DNA from: an uncultured Eubacteriales bacterium
GTDB lineage: Bacteria; Bacillota; Clostridia; Oscillospirales; Oscillospiraceae
Direction of reading: 5' to 3'
DNA: 15,980 bases
Assembly: GCA_900552015.1 (NCBI GenBank)
Contig: URXY01000047.1
Span: 1 to 15,980 of the forward strand
Part shown: positions 7,877-14,166 of the stretch, one piece after another
How the letters are laid out: each line of letters opens with the position of its first letter
How positions within the stretch are numbered: the first letter of the stretch is position 1
Made by a program: the position numbers and the translations under genes
The notes under the pieces: generated by a model
Seen by the model: the letters and a program-made list of their open reading frames with translations, nothing else
What the model was told of the DNA's origin: nothing
Databases searched by the model: none

Positions 7877-7901
7877 AAAAAACTGCCCTCCGCAAAACAG
7901 T
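7877..7901 (-). terminator. Candidate riboswitch terminator in the leader
   Basis: On the - strand ACTGTTTT (7901-7894) pairs with AGGGCAGT (7889-7882) across a GCGG loop; three of the eight pairs are G-U. The hairpin runs into six T (7882-7877). It lies about 20 bases after the aptamer and about 67 bases before the start codon, where a transcription-control platform is expected. The stem is weak, so it could be either genuinely conditional or not a terminator. Confidence 0.55.
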
Positions 7902-7917
7902 CGGATGACAGAAAAAA

Positions 7918-8015
7918 GGTGCAACCGGCTGTCATAACACGCTCCCAAAGGGGAGCGGGCGTTAGACCCATCTGGTTTTGCGTCCCTGCCTTTCGATAGG
8001 TTTGCCAAGTGTATG
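7918..8015 (-). promoter_or_regulatory. Cyclic di-GMP-I (GEMM-I) riboswitch aptamer
   Basis: On the - strand the GEMM-I hallmarks occur in order and spacing. They are ACTTGGCAAACC (8010-7999), the CGAAAG tetraloop (7995-7990), CAGGGACGCAAA (7988-7977), GGGTCTAA (7969-7962), a GC stem (CGCTCCC 7957-7951 with GGGAGCG 7946-7940), and TATGACAGCCGGTTGC (7936-7921). TCTAA with TATGA forms the tetraloop receptor that docks the GAAA loop, as in Clostridium-type members such as Cd1. The family senses the second messenger c-di-GMP. The aptamer sits in a leader of about 330 bases, between a strong promoter and the SLH protein gene. Whether ligand turns expression on or off is not certain. The rest of the leader (8016-8137) shows only possible alternative pairings. 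Confidence 0.93.
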
Positions 8016-8135
8016 AACTTATTTGGCACGGCGGGCAAACGCGCCCTCCGCGTGTCTTTACCATAGCACGAAGAATCGACAAAATCAAGTGGGAATGACA
8101 ATTTTGCTGAAAACTTTGAACAAAGCTTGAGAATG

Positions 8136-8175
8136 GATAGAACCATCATACGCGCGGGGCGAAAAATGTCAAGCG
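8136..8175 (-). repeat. 40-bp promoter repeat, copy 2
   Basis: The second copy of the promoter block at 5029-5068, differing at one base. Beyond the block the two leaders share nothing: this one carries the c-di-GMP aptamer, the other goes straight to a ribosome site. Confidence 0.9.
8145..8172 (-). promoter_or_regulatory. Promoter of the riboswitch/SLH protein transcript (copy 2 of a duplicated promoter)
   Basis: On the - strand TTGACA (8172-8167) and TATGAT (8150-8145) are 16 bases apart, identical to the boxes at 5038-5065. Transcription would start near 8138, giving a leader of about 330 bases. Confidence 0.85.
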
Positions 8176-8184
8176 GAAACGCGG

Positions 8185-8213
8185 TTGCGCATTCCGCCGT
8201 GGTCTGGTACAAT
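8185..8213 (+). promoter_or_regulatory. Promoter of the DUF2130 gene
   Basis: TTGCGC (8185-8190) and TACAAT (8208-8213) are separated by 17 bases, 37 bases before the start codon. It points away from the SLH promoter; the two -35 boxes are only 12 bases apart, so the promoters could interfere or share a regulator. Confidence 0.65.
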
Positions 8214-8249
8214 TTACTCAAAAAGACAAACGAAAGAGAGGGTGAGACC

Positions 8250-9485
8250 ATGCAGGAGATCCGCTGCCCCCACTGTGGGGAGGTCTTTCAGGTGGACGAG
8301 ACGGGCTACGCGCAGATCGCGCGGCAGGTGCGCGACAGCGAGTTCGACAAGGAGCTCAGGCGCCGCGAGCAGGAGCTGCTGGCCCGTCAGGCGAGCGAGC
8401 TGGACCTTGTCAAATTGCAGCAGGGGCGTGCCTACGACAAAACGCTCGCGGAAAAGGACGCGGCCCTCGCGCAGAAGGCTCAGGAGGTCGAGCAGCTCCG
8501 CGCGCAGCTCAATAATAGTGAAACGGCGAAAAAGCTCGCCGTGGCCGAGGCCGTGCAGCGCAAGTCGCAGGAGCTGGCGGAGGGCGAGAAGCGCATTTTG
8601 ACGCTCGAAAACGAGCTGACCGCCCAGCAGGCGGCGAGCCGATCGAAGGAGAAGTCGCTGCAGGAGCAGTACGAGGAAAAGCTCAAAAGCAAGGACGAGC
8701 AGATCGAGTATTACAAGGATTTCAAGGCTCGCCAGTCGACGAAGATGATCGGCGAGAGCCTGGAGCAGCACTGCATGACGCAGTTCAACACCCTGCGCAT
8801 GACGGCCTTCCCGACGGCGTACTTTGAAAAGGACAACGACGCGCGCACGGGCAGCAAGGGCGACTTTATTTTCCGCGAATCGGACGAGAGCGGCACGGAG
8901 TTCATCTCCATCATGTTCGAGATGAAAAACGAGGCCGACACGACCGCCACCAAGCACAAGAACGAGGACTTTTTCAAGGAACTCGACAAGGACCGCCGCG
9001 AAAAGCACTGCGAGTACGCGGTGCTGGTGTCGCTGTTGGAGATCGACAACGAGTTTTACAACAACGGCATCGTGGACGTTTCGTATAAATATGATAAAAT
9101 GTACGTCGTGCGGCCGCAGTTCTTCATCCCCATCATCACGCTGCTGCGCAACGCGGCGCTCAACTCGCTCAAATACCGCCGCGAGCTGGAGATCGTGCGG
9201 GACCAGCAGCTCGACATCCTGCACTTTGAGGAGAACATGAACGCCTTCAAGGAGGGCTTCGGGCGGAATTACCGCATCGCGAGCGAGAAGTTCCGGACAG
9301 CCATCGACGAGATCGACAAGACCATCACGCATTTGCAGAAGATCAAGGACGCGCTGCTCTCATCGGAGAACAACCTGCGCCTCGCAAACAACAAGGCCGA
9401 GGATCTGAGCATCAAAAAGCTGACGAAAAACGCGCCGTCCGTCAAAGCCATGTTCGACGAACAGCGCGAGAAAAAAGAGGAATGA
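8250..9485 (+). CDS. DUF2130 domain-containing coiled-coil protein (COG4487)
   Basis: A 411-residue soluble protein. It opens with the family-typical MQEIRCPHCGEVFQVDE, a single Cys pair (Cys6, Cys9) that resembles half a zinc ribbon. A long Glu/Lys/Gln-rich coiled coil (about 30-175) follows. The DUF2130 core starts at about residue 180 (MIGESLEQHCMTQFNTLR), with KGDFIF and IMFEMKNE, KHKNEDFFKELDKDR and YAVLVSLLE. Asp205 and the Glu224-x-Lys226 pair fit the D...E-x-K pattern of PD-(D/E)XK nucleases; this is an inference, and the family has no agreed function. The frame continues upstream to 8127, but the ATG at 8250 matches the conserved family N-terminus and sits behind the promoter. A GAGAGGGTGAG ribosome site precedes it. 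It stands alone and is closed by a terminator. Confidence 0.92.
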   Translation: MQEIRCPHCGEVFQVDETGYAQIARQVRDSEFDKELRRREQELLARQASELDLVKLQQGRAYDKTLAEKDAALAQKAQEVEQLRAQLNNSETAKKLAVAEAVQRKSQELAEGEKRILTLENELTAQQAASRSKEKSLQEQYEEKLKSKDEQIEYYKDFKARQSTKMIGESLEQHCMTQFNTLRMTAFPTAYFEKDNDARTGSKGDFIFRESDESGTEFISIMFEMKNEADTTATKHKNEDFFKELDKDRREKHCEYAVLVSLLEIDNEFYNNGIVDVSYKYDKMYVVRPQFFIPIITLLRNAALNSLKYRRELEIVRDQQLDILHFEENMNAFKEGFGRNYRIASEKFRTAIDEIDKTITHLQKIKDALLSSENNLRLANNKAEDLSIKKLTKNAPSVKAMFDEQREKKEE

Positions 9486-9487
9486 AC

Positions 9488-9514
9488 AAACTGCCCGCCA
9501 TCAGCGGGCAGTTT
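9488..9514. terminator. Bidirectional terminator between DUF2130 and SLH genes
   Basis: Perfect 11-bp arms AAACTGCCCGC (9488-9498) and GCGGGCAGTTT (9504-9514) close a 5-base loop. The stem ends in A/T on both sides and serves two convergent genes (stops at 9485 and 9522). Confidence 0.85.
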
Positions 9515-9521
9515 GCTGTAT

Positions 9522-11332
9522 TTAGACCTTTTGGCAGAAGCGCATCAGGATCATCGCCGTCTGCGCGCGGGTGGCCGTTCCCTTGGGGGAGAGCAGGCTG
9601 CTGGAGGTGCCGGTGATGAGGCCCTCGGCGTTGGCCCACGCCATCGCAGTACGGGCGAAGGCGGAGATGCCTGCCTGATCGGAGTAGCCGCTCAGGTCGG
9701 CGGACGCGGAGAGGTCATAGCCCTTGTACTGCGCGTAGCGGTACAGGATGGCCGCGAGCTGTTCGCGCGTCAGCGCGTCGTTCGGGCCGAAGCAGCCGTC
9801 GCCGTAGCCGCCGACGATGCCGTTGGCCGCCGCCCACGCGGCGGCCTTTTCACAGTAGCTGCCGGAGGAGACGTCCGTGAAGGGATTCGCGGCCGTGACC
9901 GCGGGCTCGTCTTCGAGCCGGTAGAGGATGGTCACGAGCATTCCGCGCGTGATGGTCGCGTTGGGGGAGAAGGCGCCGCTGCCCGTGCCGGTCATCAGGC
10001 CGTTTTCATAGGCGTAGCGGACGGCGGAATAAAACCAGTCGCTCGCGGCAACATCGGTGAAGCCGCTGCTCTGCACCGGCTGAGGGGCAGAGCTGCCGTT
10101 GCTGCTGTCGGAGCCGTCAGGCTGGGCAGGCGGCTGCTGGCCATTTGTGCCGCCGGGGAGCGTGGAGGGAGCGCCGCTGCCGCCCATCTGTCCTCCGCCC
10201 ATTGCGCCGGTGGAGCCGAAGGTGACATAGGGCTGCGCCGCGCTGATCGGCACGCCCATGCCCGCGCTTCCGCCCGCGGCGAGCACCGTGCCGCCCGAAA
10301 CGGTCAGCGTGCCGTCGGCGTCAAGGGGCTGGTCGTCGGCGGTGTTGGCCGTCCGGACGACGACCGTGCCGCCCGTGATGGTCAGATCACCGTTGGAGTC
10401 GAAGCCGTCGCCCGTGGACGAGTAGGCGGTGATCGCGCCGCCCGAGATCGTCATGGAGAAGCTGTAGCCCGTGAGGTCGGAGTTTGCGGCGTTCAGACAC
10501 TCGTCCTCGGAGAGGATGCTGATATTGCCGGAGAGAATGTTCAGCGTGGCCGCTTCGAGACCCTCGTAGCACGCCTTGATGGTGATGCTCGGCCCCATTG
10601 TACCGGATGCGCCGACGTTCATCACGTAGTCACAGTGGATGGCGTCGTCGCCTGATGAGATGTTGAGCGTGCCGCTTTCGATGTTCAGCGTCTGCTCGGC
10701 GTTGATGGCATCGTTCACCGGAGCGGTGATGTTCAGCGTCAGGCCGCGTATGGTCAGGGATGCTTCGCCCTCATCCGCGCTCGTCGCGCCGGACTTGATG
10801 CCGTTTTGCCGTTTGCGGTGATGTTCAGCGTGCCGGTGCCGCAGAGAGTGACAGTCGAACCATCCTTGCACTTGATGACCGCATTTTCGGCATTTTCATT
10901 GTCGGGGTAGTTGTCGTCGTTGTTCTTGGCGCTGCCGGTCAGGGCATTGGTCGTGCCGCTCGCGGCGACGATCTTCACCTCGCTCGACTTGTTGCAGGCG
11001 ATGGGGGCGGTGTCCTCACTTGTGAGCGTCAAGCCGTCCAGCACGAGCGTGACGCCGGTGGTGCCCTTTTGGATGGTGATGGAGCCGTCGGAGCAGTTGC
11101 CGGAGACGATATAGGTGCCGCTGTCCTGAATGGTCAGGGACGTGCCGCTGATCTTGTAGCCGGTGTAGCTGCCGTCTTCCGCGGCGATGCCGCTGTCGGT
11201 GAAGGCGAATCCTGTCGCGCCGGAGGCGGAGTATTCGCTGTCCGCCGCCAAGGCAGCCGCGGGCAGGAGGGACAGGGTCATCGCCGCTGCGACCACTCCG
11301 GATGCGAGCTTTTTCGGTATCGTTTGTTTCAT
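9522..11332 (-). pseudogene. SLH-anchored Cthe_2159-like beta-helix protein, frameshifted
   Basis: One gene read in two frames. The 5' part (from ATG 11332) gives a signal peptide (KKLASGVVAAAMTLSLLPAAALA) and the start of a beta-helix, up to GTGTLNITANGK. The 3' part, shifted by one base, continues without loss as NGIKSGATSADEGEASLTI. The break lies in a run of four T (10804-10807; AAAA on the coding strand), where one more base restores about 603 residues. Ladder repeats such as TLNIESGTLNISSGDDAIHC and FSMTISGGAITAYSSTGDGF match the carbohydrate-binding Cthe_2159 family. A Gly/Pro/Ser-rich linker (about 378-422) and three SLH repeats (about 424-600; FTDVAASDWF, TREQLAAILYRYA, TRAQTAMILMRFC) follow. 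The ribosome site AAAGGA precedes ATG 11332. It is either a real mutation or a base missing from the assembly; the rest of the gene shows no decay. The product should be a wall-anchored polysaccharide binder. Confidence 0.85.
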
Positions 11333-11412
11333 GGTAGATCATCCTTTCTCAAACATATTTGCCATACGCCGGTGGGCGGTGCAGCGTATTTTGTTTCCCT
11401 TAGGATGACGAT

Positions 11413-11418
11413 ACCATA
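11413..11418 (-). promoter_or_regulatory. Possible -10 box of the second SLH gene
   Basis: On the - strand TATGGT (11418-11413) lies about 80 bases upstream of the start codon. The expected -35 position holds no consensus box but is occupied by TTTA half-sites (11426-11444), as in promoters that need an activator. Confidence 0.4.
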
Positions 11419-11425
11419 ATCCCGC

Positions 11426-11481
11426 AGCCTAAAGGACGGTTAAAGAGGAACGGGGAATTTCCTTTAGGCTCGTTTTAGGCT
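11426..11481. promoter_or_regulatory. 11-bp-spaced half-sites, probable response-regulator target
   Basis: On the + strand TTTAGGCT occurs at 11463-11470 and 11474-11481, exactly 11 bases apart. The inverse AGCCTAAA lies at 11426-11433, with a degenerate partner (GGTTAAA, ending 11444) again 11 bases away. The outer arms form a perfect 11-bp inverted pair (11426-11436 with 11460-11470). Eleven-base direct repeats are the binding pattern of OmpR/PhoB-type regulators. The regulator is not in this window. Confidence 0.5.
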
Positions 11482-11490
11482 GTGCGGATG

Positions 11491-11525
11491 AAAAGGCGGC
11501 GGCGCACCGGATGGCGCGCCGCCGC
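11491..11525 (-). terminator. Terminator of the phosphatase/acetyltransferase unit
   Basis: A GC-rich stem (about 11498-11508 with 11513-11523, one G-T pair) closes a 4-base loop and is followed on the - strand by a short T4 run (11494-11491), shortly after the stop at 11536. Confidence 0.65.
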
Positions 11526-11535
11526 TGAGCGGCTT

Positions 11536-12068
11536 TCAGCAGTCGGTATAAAAGAAAATGTCGGCCTTGTGCTCCTGCGGGGTGTGCTTGTAGACATTGG
11601 TGTCCAGCCCGCCGATGTAAAAGCCATTATTCAGGTAGAACAGGCACGCGCCGGGATCGTCGTCCTGCCCCTGCGTGTAGAGGCCGCGGTAGTTCTGCGA
11701 GATCGCGGCCTCCTTTGAACGCTCAATGAGCTTTTGCCCGATATGCTGACCGCGGTACGCGCCGCTGACCTTCAAATCGTAGAGGTACATGTATTGGAAA
11801 AAGCCTGCTGCAAAATAGCGAGTCCGACGCATTTATCGCCGTCGTATGCACCGAGGAAAATGCTGCCTTCAGCGGTCATCGCGGCGTAGTCATAGTTCTC
11901 ATCGGGAAAGCACGTTTTCTTTACGCTTTCCTCGGGGAAGCGCTCGACCGTATAGCTCCACCAGCCATTCTGGTATGCGGGCAGCATCCGGCCAAAGAGG
12001 GAAAACGGCTCATTGGGGATATTGATATCCTGCCGGTGGGCTTCGTCGATGTGTCTGATCTCGATCAT
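11536..12068 (-). pseudogene. GNAT acetyltransferase resembling streptothricin acetyltransferase (SatA), frameshifted
   Basis: Two frames of one gene. The first, from ATG 12068 (AAAGGAG upstream), ends in frame after KCVGLAILQQAF. The second picks up as FFQYMYLYDLKVSGAYRGQ and runs to the stop at 11536. The break is in an A5 run on the + strand (11798-11802, T5 on the coding strand); a sixth base would restore about 177 residues, normal for GNAT. The acetyl-CoA loop RGQHIGQKL is visible, as are INIPNEPFSLFGRMLPAY at the front and ACLFYLNNGFYIGG, LDTNVYK and ADIFFY at the end. This layout resembles SatA/Sat4 streptothricin N-acetyltransferases from memory; the exact substrate is uncertain. It follows the phosphatase-GNAT gene by 25 bases and is probably co-transcribed. 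It is either a broken gene or an assembly error. Confidence 0.8.
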
Positions 12069-12093
12069 TGGTGGCTCCTTTCGCGAATTTCCC

Positions 12094-13137
12094 TCAATTT
12101 CCGATCACTTCCTGCAATCTTCTGTAGCAGGATCCCTCATCGTATTCAAAATTCTTCTCAAATGTGACGCTTTCCGCGTCCTCCTGAACGGGGTGGAAGC
12201 CCCACTTTTCCGCGCAGTGGAGGCCGACTGCATTGCTCTTCGGGATGCGGCCGGTCGAGAGGATGGAGCAGCCATGCGAGCGCGCGTAAGAGAGTGCCTG
12301 ACCGACGAGCTTTTCGCCGAGGTCGCGCTTCTGCGCGTCCTCCTCGAGCCAGAATTCGCCGATCGTGCCCACACCGCCGCGGCAGCTTTCCACGCTGACC
12401 GCGCCGATGATCTCCTCGCCGTGCATGACGTCGAAATGCCCCGCTTCGCCCGAGGCGCGGTAGTAGATGCCGCCCTCAAAGCCCTTCGGATCGTTGACCC
12501 AGGGCTGCTTGCGCACGGTCGCGATCTCGTCGCCGAGGTGGGACGCGTCGTCGCGGAAGACGACATTAAAACTCCCGTTTTCGTATTCGAGCTTGGCGAC
12601 GGCAGTATTTTCCGCGTGGCCGGTCCTGTCGATTTCGTGCAGCGTCATGCCCTGAAGCGTGCCGACGATGATGCGCATGGCCATGCCGTGGGAAAAGACG
12701 GCGACCGTGCCGTTCGGGTGCGCCTCGGCGATGTCTGTGAGCGCCTTGCGCATCCGCTCGCGCACCTCGGCAAAGCTTTCACAGCCGGGGACGTGCCAGT
12801 TCTGCGAATCGTTGCTGAAATTGGCGAGCTGCTCAGGGGCGATGCGCTCAAGCTCTGCCCAGGGGGTATCTTCCCAGTAGCCCACGTCGATCTCGCGCAG
12901 CGTGCGGACGGTGCGCAGCGGCAGGCCGTGCGTTTTGTAGATGGAAAGCGCCGTGATCATCGTGCGGAAACGGTCGCTTGAATAAACGGCGTCAAATTTC
13001 GTGTCGGTAAAGCGCTTTGCGAGCGCAGCGATCTGGCGGTAGCCGCGGTCGGTGATGGTGCTGTTGTACCAGCCATGCGCGCGGCGATAGAGGTTGCCCT
13101 CGGCCTCGGCGTGGCGGATGAGATAGATCGTGGTCAT
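12094..13137 (-). CDS. Bifunctional histidine phosphatase / GNAT acetyltransferase
   Basis: A 347-residue two-domain protein. Residues 1-195 form a phosphoglycerate-mutase-like histidine phosphatase. It has LIRHAEAEGN with the nucleophile His9 in the R-H motif, the SSDRFRT segment with Arg56/58, the acid-base region REIDVGYWED (Glu82), and the second catalytic His150 in VAVFSHGMAMR. Residues about 210-345 form a GNAT domain: HFDVMHGEEIIGAVSVE, then IGEFWLEEDAQKRDLGEKL with the acetyl-CoA-binding Q-K-R-D-L-G loop, then SNAVGLHCAEKWGF. Fusions of these two domains are known in Clostridia, but their substrates are not. The start is the ATG at 13137, with GGAG seven bases upstream; the frame's extension to 13488 overlaps another gene and lacks family similarity. 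It heads a two-gene unit with the SatA-like gene. Confidence 0.92.
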   Translation of the reverse strand: MTTIYLIRHAEAEGNLYRRAHGWYNSTITDRGYRQIAALAKRFTDTKFDAVYSSDRFRTMITALSIYKTHGLPLRTVRTLREIDVGYWEDTPWAELERIAPEQLANFSNDSQNWHVPGCESFAEVRERMRKALTDIAEAHPNGTVAVFSHGMAMRIIVGTLQGMTLHEIDRTGHAENTAVAKLEYENGSFNVVFRDDASHLGDEIATVRKQPWVNDPKGFEGGIYYRASGEAGHFDVMHGEEIIGAVSVESCRGGVGTIGEFWLEEDAQKRDLGEKLVGQALSYARSHGCSILSTGRIPKSNAVGLHCAEKWGFHPVQEDAESVTFEKNFEYDEGSCYRRLQEVIGN

Positions 13138-13171
13138 ATGCTTCTCCTTCACCTTATTTTTTCTCAATTTC

Positions 13172-13200
13172 ATTATAGGACGAAAAGAAATTTTCAGCAA
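13172..13200 (-). promoter_or_regulatory. Promoter of the phosphatase/acetyltransferase unit
   Basis: On the - strand TTGCTG (13200-13195) and TATAAT (13177-13172) are 17 bases apart, about 35 bases before the start codon at 13137. Confidence 0.75.
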
Positions 13201-13282
13201 GTGGCGATTTGCGGCAAAAATTCCCGCGTATCGCGCCATCTTGCGCGGACAGACTAAGCGCGTGAACAAAGGAGTGATCGAT

Positions 13283-13453
13283 ATGTGTGAGACCGCATTC
13301 TGGCGCGGTATGGGAGCCGGCATGGTCGCCGGCGCGCTCGTCGGCATGATGGTCGCGGAAAAGCGCAAAGCCATGAAGACCTGTGTGGGCCGTACCATGC
13401 AGCAGATGGGTAGCGCCGTGGACGGCGCGCTGAGCGACTTAATGCACCGGTGA
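13283..13453 (+). CDS. Small glycine-rich membrane protein, 56 residues
   Basis: Not recognised by name. The ATG at 13283 follows AAAGGAG by eight bases; longer readings from 13130 cross the promoter of the opposite unit and are less likely. The product has a short polar start (MCETAFWR), one Gly/Ala/Met-rich membrane segment with small-residue spacing (GMGAGMVAGALVGMMV, about residues 9-24), then a basic stretch (AEKRKAMK) and an amphipathic tail (QQMGSAVDGALSDLMHR). The shape recalls YtxH-like small envelope proteins, in which a glycine-rich helix anchors a cytoplasmic tail, but this is only a resemblance. It stands alone and is ended by a strong terminator 20 bases on. Confidence 0.75.
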   Translation: MCETAFWRGMGAGMVAGALVGMMVAEKRKAMKTCVGRTMQQMGSAVDGALSDLMHR

Positions 13454-13470
13454 AATAGGCGCGAGAGCGC

Positions 13471-13509
13471 AAGAAAGGGCGGGAGCACAGCTCCCGCCCT
13501 TTCTTTATT
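13471..13509 (+). terminator. Intrinsic terminator after the small membrane protein
   Basis: Sixteen perfect pairs (13471-13486 with 13490-13505; core GGGCGGGAGC) close an ACA loop and end in TTTCTTTATT. Its core is shared with the hairpin at 14167-14193. Confidence 0.9.
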
Positions 13510-13535
13510 GACTTATGTGCAGCGACGGATATAAT
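13508..13535 (+). promoter_or_regulatory. Promoter of the stalk-domain protein gene
   Basis: TTGACT (13508-13513) and TATAAT (13530-13535) are 16 bases apart. The -35 begins inside the T-rich end of the preceding terminator, so the gene starts its own transcript about 50 bases before its ATG. Confidence 0.75.
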
Positions 13536-13592
13536 GAAAATAACAAGAATCCCCCGATTAAATTACTTGTATAACGAGAGAGGAGAGAAACA

Positions 13593-14159
13593 ATGAAAAA
13601 GCTATTTGCATTGATGCTTGGCCTGCTGTCCTGCACACTACTGCTCTGCCTGTCTGTCAACGCAGTCGAGCTGTATGTCGACACAGAGTTGGTGCAGACC
13701 GATGTGCCGCCGCAGCTGGTGGGCGGCCGCACGCTTGTGCCCATGCGGGCGATTTTTGAGTATCTGGGCGCGGAGGTCACGTGGGACAATGACACCAGAA
13801 CGGCGACTGGTACGCTGGATGACACAGTCGTGATCATCCAGATCGATAATACAACAGCTTACGTCAACGATGTGCCGTACACGCTGGATGTGCCTGCGCA
13901 GATCATCGGAAACCGGACAATGGTTCCGGCACGCTTCGTTTCAGAATCGCTTGGCTGCGTCGTCACATGGTATAATGAGACGCAGACGGCGGCGGTTGCC
14001 AACAAGACGAAGGGGGAGCACATTTACGTGACGAAGACGGGCAAGCGGTATCACTATTCCGGTACCTGCAACGGCGGTACTTACTACGAAGCAACGCTCG
14101 CTGAGGCGATGGGCAGAGGCCTCACTCCCTGCGACAAATGCGTGCTGACAAAGAACTGA
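13593..14159 (+). CDS. Secreted stalk-domain (copper amine oxidase N-terminal-like) protein with a Cys-rich tail
   Basis: A 188-residue exported protein. A signal peptide (KKLFALMLGLLSCTLLLCLSVNA, cleaved near residue 24) leads to the domain known as copper amine oxidase N-terminal or stalk domain (PF07833), about residues 26-130. It contains PPQLVGGRTLVPMRAIFEYL and AEVTWDNDTRTATGT, then the repeated PAQIIGNRTMVPARFVSESL with VVTWYNETQTAAV. This fold is not an enzyme; it is a wall-associated module common in Firmicutes. The tail (about 143-188) is a separate small domain: HIYVTKTGKRYHYSGTC, then RGLTPCDKC. Its His and three Cys could bind a metal; similar tails follow nucleases and wall proteins. 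The start is fixed by GAGAGGAGAG. Its role is unknown. Confidence 0.88.
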   Translation: MKKLFALMLGLLSCTLLLCLSVNAVELYVDTELVQTDVPPQLVGGRTLVPMRAIFEYLGAEVTWDNDTRTATGTLDDTVVIIQIDNTTAYVNDVPYTLDVPAQIIGNRTMVPARFVSESLGCVVTWYNETQTAAVANKTKGEHIYVTKTGKRYHYSGTCNGGTYYEATLAEAMGRGLTPCDKCVLTKN

Positions 14160-14166
14160 ATAGGGT

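Noticed and set aside
7811..8251. In-frame extension of the SLH protein gene upstream to 8251
   Set aside because: The extension reads through the promoter and the c-di-GMP aptamer; the signal peptide and ribosome site mark the ATG at 7810.
8214..9332. Open frame of 372 codons on the - strand opposite DUF2130
   Set aside because: Leu/Arg/Val-rich shadow of the coding strand; DUF2130 is clearly on the + strand.
9513..10655. Long open frame (380 codons) on the + strand opposite the SLH gene
   Set aside because: Gly/Arg/Ala-rich antisense reading caused by high GC; no ribosome site, and the opposite strand codes recognisable SLH domains.
10800..10810. Programmed -1 frameshifting in the SLH gene
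   Set aside because: The site reads C-AAA-ACG, not a slippery X-XXY-YYZ heptamer, and no strong downstream structure was evident; a lost base is simpler.
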